From positions 62,001 through 126,000 of the forward strand of contig DASRBN010000031.1 in NCBI GenBank assembly GCA_035653615.1: DNA of 64,000 bases, in the 5' to 3' direction. The notes beneath the pieces were generated by a model. That model had not been told where the DNA came from, did not search any database, and worked only from the letters and a program-made list of their open reading frames with translations. The DNA comes from Ktedonobacteraceae bacterium (GTDB lineage: Bacteria; Chloroflexota; Ktedonobacteria; Ktedonobacterales; Ktedonobacteraceae). Numbering within the stretch: the first letter of the stretch is position 1; each line of letters starts with the position of its first letter. Positions 48,222 through 57,684 of this stretch are shown one piece after another. Made by a program: the position numbers and the translations under genes.

Positions 48222-50957
48222 TTAGCTCTGCCCTCTTGCCTTTTTCGCCATCGTGAGCGCTTTGTTATAAGCCTCCATGGCCTGTAAATACTCTCCCTGT
48301 CGCATATAAGCATCGCCCAGTACACGATATCCGGCTGAGTATTTGGGGGCCAGTTTGAGCAATGCGCGCAGGTTGCTGACCACCTCGCCAATGAGTTCAG
48401 GGGCGTTGCGTATGATGATGCGATATTCATGCATAGCATCGTCATACGCACCTGCCAGTTGATATTGATAGCCTTTCAACAGGCGCTCTTTATTGCTCAA
48501 CTCACCCTCTGGCATCTTGCTGCCGGTTCCGCGCTCTCCGCTACGCCCCTTAAGGGCAGGAGAGATATCGGCGCGCGCTCCCGACTTCTGCATCGGCTGC
48601 AGGCGGATCGCCGGTCGCTTCATCGTTGTCTCCAGTTCATCTTCGAGCAGCGAATCGGCACGATAGGCAGGTCTGAGTACGTTTTCTTCTGCTGAGGCGG
48701 TATTGGCGCTGGCAGCAGGTGCGAAAGCCTGTCCTGGCGCTGCTTCCACATCCGGCGCCGGCGTTGCTTGAAGCTTCTGCTCCTGGGCCGCGCCTGAAAT
48801 GGGTTGAGAAAGAGTTTCCGTTTCGGCAGCCGGATGAGATTCTTGCGGTGTTTCAGCCTGGGCAGTTGGCTGGAGCGCCGGCTGCTGTTGCAGAGGTGGC
48901 GGTGAAATCATTGCATCGGCCAGTTGCTCATGGACTGTCTCGCGGGCTTCTGCCGCCCATAACGGCTCAACGGGCTGTGGCTGGTCACCGGCTGCAGGCC
49001 GTTCAGAAGTTGGTTCAGTGATCTCAAACGGTTGTGCCACCTCCTCACGTTCGCCGGCTGTGATTGGTGCATTCGCTTGATCTGATTGATAGGACGGCGC
49101 GAAATTGGCAAGTTGCGCCAGTGCCGATGAGAGCGAAGGCTCCTCCTGCCCAGGCTCCGGCGCGATAGCGGAAAGCATGCCGGGTTCCAATGGAACAAAG
49201 CCCTGGTTGTGCAGGTCACGCTCCAGGTTTTCCATAGTAGCGAGGTACTGCTTTTCCTCTTCAGAAAGAGCCTGGCTAACTGGTGCAGCCGGTTCCTCAG
49301 GTTCAGGCTGTGCCTCTGAGGCCGGTGTAGCACTCCATGGCTCTGGCAAGGATATATCGCGCGATTCAGGTACAGTAGCAATGGGTTCCTCTGCTGGTGG
49401 TTCGTCCAGAGTTGCGGCCCCCAGCGATTTCAGCCATTCGGGCCAGCTGGTATCGTCATCCTTGTCGTCAGATGAGAAGAAAATAGGCTCTTCTTTCTGC
49501 TTCGTTGGAGCCTCGGAGTATTGTTCCCATGGGGCTTGAGCGGCAAGGTCTGGTTCTGATTCTTGCCGGGTCGTAGATGCGTACTCTTCCTGCTCCTGAA
49601 TGTTATCAGACTGAAGCGGAGATGACGGCGCCGGCTCACTAGAGTGGGTACGATCACCCCTTGTAAGCATGTCAAGCCAGACAGGAGGCGTTGGCAAATC
49701 GGTTCCCTGGATGTTAGACTGCCAGGTATCTGTAGCAGCCGGTTCGGCACGGTTGATAGGGCTGAGATTATCCCACGTACTGGCAGCTTCTGGGGGCGTC
49801 GAGGATTGCATTTGCTCTGCCTGGTACCATGGCTGCTGTTCGAGAATTGCTGGATCAAAGTCCTCATCGAATGCCTGTGGCTCTTGCCAGCTTTCCTCGC
49901 CAGTTTGATTCGGCTGTGCTGTATTCATATGGGCCGCGTTCATCGGGTTCCACTGGTCGGCATTTTGAATGTTGTTTCCCGACCAGGTGGCGAAAGAAGA
50001 CGATCCTTGAATCGCCGGCATTTCTTGTTGAGGCATTGACAGCGTATCGAGTTCGCTCCAGCTTTCCATATTGTGCCAGTTGCGAGAGGAATCGGAAGCT
50101 GGAACAGGACTGATAGAGCCATTAGCCTCACTAGTATTGGCCACGGATGAGGCGACGACAGGAGCAGAGACTCCATTCGCTTCCGGCAAGACGATGGGTT
50201 CTTGTTTGAGCAACATCAGGAATGGATCGCGGGAGTGATTAGCGGCCAGCTCGCTAAAAAGGTTGGAGGCCATGTTCATCTCAGGATCAAGCTGCCTGGC
50301 CTGCTGTACCAGTGTTTTAGAACGCTCGAAGTTTTGTGGTGCGGTGACATGAGCAAGCAGCAGCAGGGCTTTGACACAGCCGGGTATTTCATCCAGAATT
50401 TGCGTAGCCAGCTGTTCTACCTGGTCATAGAGTCCCTCGCGCCAATATGCTTCGAGCAGGCCGGTGCGAGCGTCGAGGCGATTGGGCGAATTGGCAAGCA
50501 CTGCCTCCCATTCCTGGATGGCCTGAACGAGAAGATCGCCACGCATATAGAGCCGCGCCAGCCCTGCGCGTGAGAACATAAACCCGGGCTGGCCGCTTTT
50601 GGTACTCAACTGGTTAAATTCCTGGCGAATTTGCGGGTTAGCGCGGCTCAGTTCGTATGCCTGCTGGTAGCAATCGAGAGCAGTTTCAACATCAGACATC
50701 CGCTCGCTCATTAAGGCGCGATCACAGTACACAATGACATTCTCTGGATCGTTGGTGAGAATCCAATCGAAGATCTGTTGCGCGTCCTCAAGATGTCCTT
50801 GCGCCATGTACACCTCACCAAGGAGGCGTTGCACTTCGAGTGCGTCGGGAAAATAGGTGAGAAGGTACTGGCACCTGCTCATGGCTTCATCAATATGTCC
50901 GGCGCTAATGGCATCTTCGGTCTTCTGCAAGTATTCGCGAAGCATTGTTTGTGCCAT
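48222..50957 (-). CDS. TPR protein with long disordered middle
   Basis: Protein of 911 residues. Residues about 1-235 form several tetratricopeptide repeats (for example EVYMAQGHLEDAQQIFDWIL and ALDCYQQAYEL). Residues about 270-790 are low-complexity, rich in Pro, Glu, Ser, Gln and Trp-containing short repeats, and likely disordered. Residues about 820-911 return to TPRs (LLKGYQYQLAGAYDDAMHEY, GDAYMRQGEYLQAMEAYNKAL). No membrane helix or signal peptide. A cytoplasmic scaffold with two TPR ends is the simplest reading. GAGGAG precedes ATG 50957. It lies 15 bp after the M16 peptidase gene and 18 bp before the Roadblock gene, so the three or four genes form one operon. Confidence 0.85.
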   Translation of the reverse strand: MAQTMLREYLQKTEDAISAGHIDEAMSRCQYLLTYFPDALEVQRLLGEVYMAQGHLEDAQQIFDWILTNDPENVIVYCDRALMSERMSDVETALDCYQQAYELSRANPQIRQEFNQLSTKSGQPGFMFSRAGLARLYMRGDLLVQAIQEWEAVLANSPNRLDARTGLLEAYWREGLYDQVEQLATQILDEIPGCVKALLLLAHVTAPQNFERSKTLVQQARQLDPEMNMASNLFSELAANHSRDPFLMLLKQEPIVLPEANGVSAPVVASSVANTSEANGSISPVPASDSSRNWHNMESWSELDTLSMPQQEMPAIQGSSSFATWSGNNIQNADQWNPMNAAHMNTAQPNQTGEESWQEPQAFDEDFDPAILEQQPWYQAEQMQSSTPPEAASTWDNLSPINRAEPAATDTWQSNIQGTDLPTPPVWLDMLTRGDRTHSSEPAPSSPLQSDNIQEQEEYASTTRQESEPDLAAQAPWEQYSEAPTKQKEEPIFFSSDDKDDDTSWPEWLKSLGAATLDEPPAEEPIATVPESRDISLPEPWSATPASEAQPEPEEPAAPVSQALSEEEKQYLATMENLERDLHNQGFVPLEPGMLSAIAPEPGQEEPSLSSALAQLANFAPSYQSDQANAPITAGEREEVAQPFEITEPTSERPAAGDQPQPVEPLWAAEARETVHEQLADAMISPPPLQQQPALQPTAQAETPQESHPAAETETLSQPISGAAQEQKLQATPAPDVEAAPGQAFAPAASANTASAEENVLRPAYRADSLLEDELETTMKRPAIRLQPMQKSGARADISPALKGRSGERGTGSKMPEGELSNKERLLKGYQYQLAGAYDDAMHEYRIIIRNAPELIGEVVSNLRALLKLAPKYSAGYRVLGDAYMRQGEYLQAMEAYNKALTMAKKARGQS

Positions 50958-50972
50958 AAAATCGATCTCCTC

Positions 50973-52253
50973 TCAGTCCCCACCTTTCAGCAGTTGGGTA
51001 AGACGTTCTGCTCGTGGTAAATCGTCTGGCCCGATAAGAGCCAGGCGCCGCCATTCGGGAGCAAAACAGCTTTGCGCTATGCGTTGAATATCTTGTGGCG
51101 TTACGGCGTCGATGTACTCTACTGTTTCATCGATATCTATAACACGGCCGCGCAGGCATTCCTGACTTCCCAGCCAGGAGGCTACCTGTTGCGTGCCCTC
51201 TAATCCTAATACCATGTTCCCGCGTACATACGCCTTGATCCGTTCAAGTTCATCAACAGGAACCGGAGTCTCACACAGTTCTGTCAGTGCGTCTACAATG
51301 GCCTGAATAGCCGGCTCAACTTGCGATGGGTCTACCCCCGCGCTTACTACAAAGTTGCCGGTCTCATAGTAGCTGTTAAAATAGCTACCGATATCGTAGG
51401 CGAGTCCTTTCTCTTCACGAATATTCTGGAAGAGCCGCGAACTCATTCCATCCCCTAGAATAGCATTAATTAACAGAAAAGGATAATAGTCGCGAGAAGA
51501 ATAGGCTATTCCTAATGTTCCAAGGCAGAGATTAACTTGCTCTGTTTCTTTTTGTATCATAGCAACAGGTATTGCATCCCCTGGTGGCAGGCTCTCCGCC
51601 CAGTGCCTATGATCGCGGGCTTGCCAGTCTCCAAAAAGCTCTTCCACCAGCTGAATAATGTGCGTGTGTTCGATATTTCCGGCCACGCTGATGATGAGAG
51701 AGTTGGGTCGATAGTATTCGTCGAGGTAAGCAAGCATTTGTTTGCGTGTGATCTTTTCGACCGTTTTCTCAAATCCAGCGTCATCGCGTCCCAGCGGCAG
51801 GCCCGGCCACATCGTTTCATCGATCAGCAAGTTCACCCATTCCTGCGGTTCGTCTCGCGTGGAACTGAGTTCTTCGAGAATGACTGCGCGCTCTTTCTCG
51901 ATTTCAAGCGGGTCGAAGAGCGGCCTGCGCACCATATCCGCCAGGACGCGCATGACCGGCTCTACATGTTCGCCGGGTACGCGTGCGATATAGTTTGTCA
52001 ATTCTTTCCCTGTACTGCCATTGAAAACGCCCCCTACGCCTTCAATCGCTTCTGAAATGAGCCGGGCGGTAGGATAATGCTGCGTGCCTTTGAAGAGCAT
52101 ATGCTCGATAAAGTGCGAGATTCCTGCTTGTTCATCTGACTCATAGCGAGAGCCTACGGTAAAAAAGAAAGCGATACTGGCAGAGCGCATACCCGGCATT
52201 GAAGCGGTCAGTAGGCGAAGTCCATTGGGTAGCGTTGTTCGCTGGTAGTTCAT
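50973..52253 (-). CDS. M16-family zinc peptidase (processing-peptidase-like)
   Basis: Peptidase of 426 residues with the inverted zinc motif HFIEH (His47, Glu50, His51) and the downstream Glu region KERAVILEEL. The catalytic N-terminal domain and the C-terminal M16C domain (about 165-345, with SSRLFQNIREEKGLAYDIGSY-like Arg/Tyr helix) are both present, as in bacterial PqqL/YmxG-type single-chain enzymes. It likely degrades or processes peptides in the cytoplasm, since no signal peptide is seen. ATG 52253 behind GGAAG is preferred to TTG 52256. It is the first gene of the operon with the TPR, Roadblock and NDK-like genes. Confidence 0.92.
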   Translation of the reverse strand: MNYQRTTLPNGLRLLTASMPGMRSASIAFFFTVGSRYESDEQAGISHFIEHMLFKGTQHYPTARLISEAIEGVGGVFNGSTGKELTNYIARVPGEHVEPVMRVLADMVRRPLFDPLEIEKERAVILEELSSTRDEPQEWVNLLIDETMWPGLPLGRDDAGFEKTVEKITRKQMLAYLDEYYRPNSLIISVAGNIEHTHIIQLVEELFGDWQARDHRHWAESLPPGDAIPVAMIQKETEQVNLCLGTLGIAYSSRDYYPFLLINAILGDGMSSRLFQNIREEKGLAYDIGSYFNSYYETGNFVVSAGVDPSQVEPAIQAIVDALTELCETPVPVDELERIKAYVRGNMVLGLEGTQQVASWLGSQECLRGRVIDIDETVEYIDAVTPQDIQRIAQSCFAPEWRRLALIGPDDLPRAERLTQLLKGGD

Positions 52254-52445
52254 CAATACAAGATACTTCCTTGGTCAATAACCAGAATGAGCGAGACGCA
52301 ATGTATGAACCTTTGTATTGCGTGATCAAAAATGTCTCGCAGTAGTATAGACGATTTCATGATGTATCGCAATGGGAGATGGGGACAAAAGTAGCCATTT
52401 TGGATGTTTGCTACGAGGGTTCCCTTATTTGAGGGTGACCATGAG

Positions 52446-52492
52446 GCGACCGCCAGGGTATGTATTGCTCCTGGCGGTCGCTCTGTTTTTTT
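52446..52492 (+). terminator. Strong hairpin with T-run
   Basis: GCGACCGCCAGG (52446-52457) pairs perfectly with CCTGGCGGTCGC (52470-52481), followed by TCTG and seven Ts on the plus strand. It lies after the stop of the minus-strand zinc-ribbon gene (52511), so it stops that transcript only as a stem preceded by As. The T-run faces the other way, where no plus gene is seen. Confidence 0.6.
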
Positions 52493-52510
52493 GTCCCTTG
52501 ATGGCTCTTA

Positions 52511-53512
52511 TTAGAACAGGCCGATGTCGTTGGCCAGATCGCCAAGCCCACCAAGCAGTCCATCTCCCTCGTCGCGGCGTTCGTATCTATCCCGCTCGAA
52601 GTCGCGTTCTATTCCATGCATCAGCATTTCGCCGCCAATGATAGCGGCAGCACCGCCGAGGGCGCCCATGGCGTATTTCCCGCCATCTCCCTGCAACATA
52701 CCGCCGAATCCCCCCTGTTGCCCTTGCATTGGTGTGTATGAGGGCGTTGGGACAATTCCTGCCAGGCTGGTGTGGCAACCGGGGCAGTTGGGAGTTCCAA
52801 CCGGAGCCATTGCCATGCATGTTGGGCAGCGCAGCACCATCGGTTGCTGCCCAACCATGGGCTGTTGCTGGTAGCCTGCCTGACCATACTGTTGCTGGTA
52901 CTGGGGGTTATATTGCGGTTGTCCATATTGTTGCTGGTACGGCTGTTGTTGGTAGGGTTGCTGTTGATAAGGCTGCTGCTGGTACGGTTGGTACTGTGGC
53001 TGGCCATATGGTTGGGAATAGGGCTGTGACTGCGGATATTGCCCGGTTTGCCCATAGGCGGTTTGGGGAGCAGGAGTGCCCGTGGCTATAGGGCTGCCAC
53101 ATCCCGCGCAGAACTTCACGCCAGGATTATTTTGTCGCCCGCAGTTCGTGCAAAAGGCGGGCGCCGGCGCTGCCGTCGCAACCTGTGTAGCCGGAGCATG
53201 CATACTCTGCCCACAATTCGTACAGAAAGCATTACTGGTTGGAACTTCTGTACCGCATGCGACGCAGGTCTGCGTGAGGGGTTGGGATTGAGATTGTGCG
53301 GTGGCAGTCGCGACCTGTGGACTCAATGATGAGCCGCAATGCATACAGAACGCGGCCCCCGCTTTCACCGTTCCACTACAGCGCGGGCAGGTGCTGGTTG
53401 CGGCGGTATTGCTCGCGCCCGTGCCGGCTCCTGTTGGCTGTACTGGTGTGCCGCATTCTGGACAAAACTTTTTACCGGTAACATCATGGCCGCAAGAAGT
53501 ACAGGTTGCCAT
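52511..53512 (-). CDS. Five-zinc-ribbon protein with Tyr/Gln/Pro-rich linker
   Basis: Protein of 333 residues. Four C-x2-C...C-x2-C zinc ribbons fill the N-terminal half (CTSCGHDVTGKKFCPECG, CPRCSGTVKAGAAFCMHC, CVACGTEVPTSNAFCTNC and CTNCGRQNNPGVKFCAGC). They are followed by a linker of Tyr-Gln-Pro repeats (about 150-225, mainly PYQQQ units), a fifth ribbon (CPTCMAMAPVGTPNCPGC), and an acidic/basic C-terminus containing a Gly/Ala helix that could touch a membrane. Such proteins are common in Ktedonobacteria-like genomes and unassigned; nucleic-acid or protein scaffolding is likely. ATG 53512 follows AAGGAAGGTG. Confidence 0.8.
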   Translation of the reverse strand: MATCTSCGHDVTGKKFCPECGTPVQPTGAGTGASNTAATSTCPRCSGTVKAGAAFCMHCGSSLSPQVATATAQSQSQPLTQTCVACGTEVPTSNAFCTNCGQSMHAPATQVATAAPAPAFCTNCGRQNNPGVKFCAGCGSPIATGTPAPQTAYGQTGQYPQSQPYSQPYGQPQYQPYQQQPYQQQPYQQQPYQQQYGQPQYNPQYQQQYGQAGYQQQPMVGQQPMVLRCPTCMAMAPVGTPNCPGCHTSLAGIVPTPSYTPMQGQQGGFGGMLQGDGGKYAMGALGGAAAIIGGEMLMHGIERDFERDRYERRDEGDGLLGGLGDLANDIGLF

Positions 53513-53618
53513 GGATTTCACCTTCCTTATGACTGAGAATAGACGCCTGTTTAGTCTGATTGCAGTGTAGCACAGTTTGGTCGATTCGTCGAGATAGATT
53601 GGTAACTTTTCGGAAATG

Positions 53619-53651
53619 AAAAAACACCAGGGCAGTATCCTGGTGTTTTTT
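53619..53651. terminator. Bidirectional rho-independent terminator
   Basis: A 13-bp perfect stem, AAAAAACACCAGG with CCTGGTGTTTTTT, around a 7-base loop, with T-runs on both strands. It lies 21 bases beyond the sigma factor stop codon and ends that minus-strand gene. Confidence 0.9.
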
Positions 53652-53671
53652 TCGTCTGGGGAATGAGGCGA

Positions 53672-54775
53672 TCACACGCACTCTCTCAAAGCAGCGTTCC
53701 CGCTAATACCGCGCAACTTCATGAGGGCTACCACCTCAAGCTGGCGCACACGTTCGCGGGAGATGCCCAGTTCTTTGCCAACCTCAAGCAAGGTGCGGCT
53801 GCGTCCATCGCCAATGCCATAGCGGAGAGTAATCACCGCACGTTCGCGGGGTGTAAGTAGCGCAAGTGCGCGATGTAGTTCTTCGCCGAGCAGGTGTTGC
53901 GAGGCGGTTTCTGCCGGGGCTGGAGCCGCGCTGTCTTCCAATGTATCGGCCAGGGAGTAGCGCGCCTCATCATCGACAGGCGCATCCAGTGAAACTGGCT
54001 GCTCAATGATACCAAGCAAATCAACAACTTCTTCCAGATTGATGTTGCATGCCTCTGCAATTTGCTCGGGCAACGGATCAAGGCCGTTCTCCTGTGATAG
54101 CTGGGCGGCAACCCGTCGTACTTTCCGCAGGCGTGTGGCTACGTGTTCTGGCAGGTGGATCAGGCGCGATTGTTCGCCTGCTGCGCGGCTGACTGCCTGG
54201 CGAATCCACCACGTGGCATAGGTGCCGAAATGGCAGCCGCGGCGGTAATCAAATTTCTCCGCGGCGCGCATGAGCCCCAGATTGCCCTCTTGAATAAGAT
54301 CGATAAGTGGGACGCCCGTGCTGGTATAGCGGCGCGCGATGGCGATGACCAGGCGCAGGTTTGATTCGATCAGCTTGCGGCGCGCCATTTCATCACCGGC
54401 TGCGGCGCTACGAGCCAGTTCGATTTCCTCGGCGTGGGTGAGTAGACCCAGGCCACGAATATCGCGCAGGTAGCTCTGAAAAGCATCCTCAGAGCCTTGC
54501 GCTGTGCGAGTACTCGCCGACCGCGTGCGCCGTTCGCGTAAAGTTAGTTCTTCCAGTACTTCATTTTCACCAATATCATCAGTTTCATCAAGCAGCGTGT
54601 CTTCCATATCTTCTATAGAAGGATCTGCAACCAGAGGTTCAGTATCGCGCTTAGAAGTGGATGTAACCAGGAATGTATCCAGATGGGTTTCCAATTCTTG
54701 AGCGGTCGCAGGGAATACCGCGGGCGCAGCCAGTATAGAACTAAAAACATCGCTCGTAGGATCGACTATTGCCAT
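53672..54775 (-). CDS. RNA polymerase sigma-70 factor (RpoD-related)
   Basis: Sigma factor of 367 residues with regions 1.2, 2, 3 and 4. Region 1.2 begins DAFQSYLRDIRGLGLLT; region 2 contains NLRLVIAIARRY, IQEGNLGLMRAAEKFDY and TYATWWIRQA; region 4 has TPRERAVITLRYG and the helix-turn-helix LLEVGKELGISRERVRQLE. Region 1.1 is replaced by an acidic, Thr/Ser-rich leader of about 90 residues, so it is a group 1 or group 2 factor. One oddity is RRGCHFGTYATWWIRQA, where the usual form is RG.KFSTYATWWIRQA. GGGAG precedes ATG 54775. It is a single gene, flanked by a long upstream gap and a strong terminator. Confidence 0.93.
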   Translation of the reverse strand: MAIVDPTSDVFSSILAAPAVFPATAQELETHLDTFLVTSTSKRDTEPLVADPSIEDMEDTLLDETDDIGENEVLEELTLRERRTRSASTRTAQGSEDAFQSYLRDIRGLGLLTHAEEIELARSAAAGDEMARRKLIESNLRLVIAIARRYTSTGVPLIDLIQEGNLGLMRAAEKFDYRRGCHFGTYATWWIRQAVSRAAGEQSRLIHLPEHVATRLRKVRRVAAQLSQENGLDPLPEQIAEACNINLEEVVDLLGIIEQPVSLDAPVDDEARYSLADTLEDSAAPAPAETASQHLLGEELHRALALLTPRERAVITLRYGIGDGRSRTLLEVGKELGISRERVRQLEVVALMKLRGISGNAALRECV

Positions 54776-55276
54776 AATTCCACGCTCCCTTCGGGAAACT
54801 TACCGACAAAATCAGCTGTCGGACTCCTCCGTGTGGCCTCGTGGTCAGCACTCACAGGCCGGAGAGCAAACTAGTGCTGAACGTGCGTTTATGCTTACCC
54901 TTTTCCTTCCTTTTCTTCTCTTATTGTATAGAGTAGGCCAGACCATAGCATCAGGTGATTACCCTAGATCAGATCAGGTTCTAACCGTATCTTACGAGAT
55001 GGAAGCGGGTTCATAAAGTAATACGATACAGCATAATAAACAGTTTTGATCATGTAAAAGCCCAGATAAGGACTTGTTCTTAATACGCAAAAAAATGCCA
55101 AATCGTTACGTTGTACTGCTGATTTCAAAGTATCCAGGCAACGGGCTTGATAAGGGCATCTACTGGTATATCACGGCTATTACACATATATGAACTCATT
55201 TGACAGTGCGTTTGCCTACTTTCTGGACGTATGAGAATGATGACCATGAAAGTAATCAGGGGTATATCAAAGTCAA
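54776..55276. other. Long intergenic region upstream of the sigma gene
   Basis: A 501-base gap. It has a pyrimidine-rich tract on the plus strand (about 54896-54925) and a purine-rich counterpart on the minus strand before the sigma gene, and AT-rich stretches at 55010-55110. It should hold the sigma promoter(s). No repeat, RNA gene or coding frame with a ribosome site is seen. Confidence 0.4.
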
Positions 55277-55618
55277 TCAAGGCTCATCGGGATTGGGATT
55301 CTCATTATCGAAAGGGTCATGCACGCCATGCCCGCGATCATAAAAGAGTTGCAACGGCTCGGCCAGGTGATCTTGATAATTGGGGCGTTTATGCCATTCC
55401 TTCAGTCTGGCCGTTTCGGCATCCATGGAAAGGTTTACACGGTCATTCGTGACTGAAGTGATGGCGTCGTAGGGAATGTAGCGATCCGTAGGGAAAAAGT
55501 AACCTTTGTGTACGAGAAAAGAATCTTCGTACACTTTCGCGATATGACCAATATCCTGGTCATCGGAGGTATACACATGCATATGCTCGTGAATATCGTG
55601 CTGGTTCCAATTGGGCAT
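55277..55618 (-). CDS. PRC-barrel-like (DUF2171-type) small protein
   Basis: Protein of 113 residues. The first 70 residues form a small beta-barrel pattern of DUF2171/PRC type: VYTSDDQDIGHIAKVYEDSFLV, then YIPYDAITSVTNDRVNLS. The rest is His-, Pro- and Asp-rich and probably disordered, ending in NENPNPDEP. Family members bind RNA, photosynthetic reaction centres or other proteins, or respond to stress; the role is unknown. The ribosome site (AAGAGG) is close to ATG 55618. A frame on the opposite strand is a shadow. Confidence 0.7.
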   Translation of the reverse strand: MPNWNQHDIHEHMHVYTSDDQDIGHIAKVYEDSFLVHKGYFFPTDRYIPYDAITSVTNDRVNLSMDAETARLKEWHKRPNYQDHLAEPLQLFYDRGHGVHDPFDNENPNPDEP

Positions 55619-55812
55619 AGCCTCTTAACCCACTTTCTGTGATGATTTGTTCTGATAGGTTCCACGTTTTTTTATAACCGAAAGTTTCAAGGTACTGCTG
55701 GTATGAGGCGTTCGGGGATATATAAAACTTCTTCGATTGATCTGAGTCATATACTGGAAATAGACATGTTTAGAAAAATCTTCATAGGTTAAGGCGGTTG
55801 TGGAGGTAAAAC

Positions 55813-56409
55813 GTGGAAGATGTGCATATTCACCCAACGGCAGATGTTGCTCCCGGCGCCCGTATTGGGAAGGGAACACGTATCTGGAATCAAGCGCAGG
55901 TGTGCAATGGCGCGTGTATTGGTGCGGATTGCAATCTTGGCAAGAATGTCTACATTGATGTTGATGTGGTGATTGGCGAGCGCGTGAAAATTCAAAATAA
56001 TGTCTCGGTCTATCATGGTGTGACCATCGAGGATGGAGTCTTCATCGGCCCGCATGCCTGCTTTACCAATGATAAGCTTCCTCGCGCTATTACTCCTGAT
56101 GGCCTGCTCAAGGGACAGGATGATTGGGAGGTCGGGTTGATACGGGTGTGTACAGGCGCATCGATAGGGGCGGGTTCGATCATTTTACCAGGCGTCACTA
56201 TCGGTGCATTTGCCATGATTGGCGCAGGCTCGGTCGTGACTCGTTCGGTTCCGGCGCACGCGCTTGTGTATGGCAATCCGGCCCGGCAGCATGGCTACGT
56301 GTGTCACTGCGGCCAGCGCCTGCTGGGCGTCGAACAAATCTCCTCAAATCTGGATGGTTTTTGCCTTTCTTGCGACAGGCATGTGAAGATACCCTTTCCT
56401 GAAAGATGA
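55813..56409 (+). CDS. wbpD: Left-handed beta-helix N-acetyltransferase (WbpD-like)
   Basis: Acetyltransferase of 198 residues with hexapeptide repeats ([40 protein letters not shown] and following), the left-handed beta-helix fold. It fits WbpD/WlbB, which acetylates the 3-amino group of UDP-GlcNAc3NA using acetyl-CoA, and the loop with [10 protein letters not shown] is typical of that group. The C-terminus has an extra zinc-ribbon-like part (CHCGQ...CLSCDR) not needed for the fold. GTG 55813 follows GGAGG. It begins the polysaccharide operon and is the fourth enzyme of the pathway by order of reaction. Confidence 0.85.
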   Translation: MEDVHIHPTADVAPGARIGKGTRIWNQAQVCNGACIGADCNLGKNVYIDVDVVIGERVKIQNNVSVYHGVTIEDGVFIGPHACFTNDKLPRAITPDGLLKGQDDWEVGLIRVCTGASIGAGSIILPGVTIGAFAMIGAGSVVTRSVPAHALVYGNPARQHGYVCHCGQRLLGVEQISSNLDGFCLSCDRHVKIPFPER

Positions 56410-56411
56410 GG

Positions 56412-56541
56412 CGGGCGACCACAAAGGTGCGCCCCAACTGGTATATTCGAACACCTTTTGTTTGAAGGAAATCCCCGTAGGGACAGCGACTTTGCCTGTC
56501 CTGGTGCCCCGACGAGGACAGGCACGAGGCGCTGTCCCTAC
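56412..56541. repeat. Nested inverted-repeat element in the wbp operon
   Basis: Three structures lie between the acetyltransferase and aminotransferase genes. A GGGCG(A)CC-ACAAA-GG(TG)CGCCC hairpin covers 56412-56434. An imperfect TTCGAACA/TGTTTGAA pair lies at 56446-56466. A nested element covers 56477-56541, with outer arms GTAGGGACAGCG (56477-56488) and CGCTGTCCCTAC (56530-56541) and inner arms GCCTGTCCT (56494-56502) and AGGACAGGC (56515-56523). The last looks like a REP/MITE-type mobile repeat. Confidence 0.8.
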
Positions 56542-56568
56542 AGAGTGGATTGATAAAGGAACAAGCAT

Positions 56569-57684
56569 ATGATTCCAATTGCCCATCCTCTTCCCGGCGC
56601 TGAAGAGGAAGCAGCTATTTCGCATGTTTTAGCCTCGGGTCAGCTGGCGCAGGGAGAACAGGTTGCCGCATTCGAAAGGCGTTTTGCCGCGCTCTGCCAG
56701 GTGCAGGAGGCCGTAGCGGTTTCTTCGGGCACGGCCGCGCTTCATCTTTCCCTCTTAGCGCACGGCATTGGGGCCGGTGACGAGGTGATTACCACGCCTT
56801 TTAGTTTTGCCGCGACCGCTAATGTCATCTTGCTGGCTGGCGCAACCCCCGTATTTGTCGATATCGACCCCGAGACCTACAACATCGACCCGGCGCAGGT
56901 TCAGGCGGCAATCACACCGCGCACGAAGGCAATTCTACCCGTGCATCTCTACGGCCATCCTTGCGATATGGAGCGCCTGGAAGCGATTGCCGTGACTAAT
57001 AACCTGCTGATTATCGAGGATGCGTGTCAGGCACACGCTGCGAGCATACATGGCAAGCCGGTTGGGAGCTATGGCACGGGTTGCTTCTCTTTCTATGCTA
57101 CCAAAAATATGACGACAGGCGAAGGCGGCATGGTTACAACAAATGATCCCGTTATCGCCAATCGCGTGCGCCTGCTGCGCAACCATGGGCAGGCAGAACG
57201 CTATCGCCATGTAGCACAGGGCTACAATTTTCGCATGACCGAGATGCAGGCGGCATTGGGCCTGGCGCAACTTGAAAAGCTGGAACAATTTACGGAACGG
57301 CGTATCGCCAATGCCATGTTTTTGACGGAGTGCCTGAGTAAATTCGTCCAGGTACCGGTGGTCTATCCGGAATATCGTCACGTCTTTCACCAGTATACGA
57401 TTCGGGTGCCGGAGGGCCAGGATCGCGATGAATGGGCCAGGAGATTGCAGGCACGCGGTGTCGGCACCGGAATACATTATCCCTGCCCGATTCATAAGCA
57501 ACCATTTTACGCATCATCTCCTGGTTTATTTCGCGTATGGAGTCCCTTGAAGAGTGTTTCCGGGGTGCAATTGCCGGTTGCGGAAGTTGCCGCGCAACAG
57601 GTGCTATCGTTGCCCGTTCATCCGGCCTTGAAGATGGAAGAACTGAAGAAAATCGCGACGGAGGTTTTAGCGCTATGCGATTGA
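56569..57684 (+). CDS. wbpE: DegT/DnrJ-type sugar aminotransferase (WbpE-like)
   Basis: PLP-dependent aminotransferase of 371 residues. The Schiff-base Lys179 lies in FSFYATKNMTTGEGGM, the phosphate-binding region is VSSGTAALHLS, and Asp151 is in IEDACQAHAA. By family and context it transfers an amino group from glutamate to UDP-3-keto-GlcNAcA (WbpE/WlbC step). AAGGA precedes ATG 56569, and it is separated from the acetyltransferase gene by the 160-base repeat element. The next gene overlaps its end by 10 bases, so the aminotransferase and dehydrogenase are coupled, as their linked reactions would favour. Confidence 0.9.
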   Translation: MIPIAHPLPGAEEEAAISHVLASGQLAQGEQVAAFERRFAALCQVQEAVAVSSGTAALHLSLLAHGIGAGDEVITTPFSFAATANVILLAGATPVFVDIDPETYNIDPAQVQAAITPRTKAILPVHLYGHPCDMERLEAIAVTNNLLIIEDACQAHAASIHGKPVGSYGTGCFSFYATKNMTTGEGGMVTTNDPVIANRVRLLRNHGQAERYRHVAQGYNFRMTEMQAALGLAQLEKLEQFTERRIANAMFLTECLSKFVQVPVVYPEYRHVFHQYTIRVPEGQDRDEWARRLQARGVGTGIHYPCPIHKQPFYASSPGLFRVWSPLKSVSGVQLPVAEVAAQQVLSLPVHPALKMEELKKIATEVLALCD

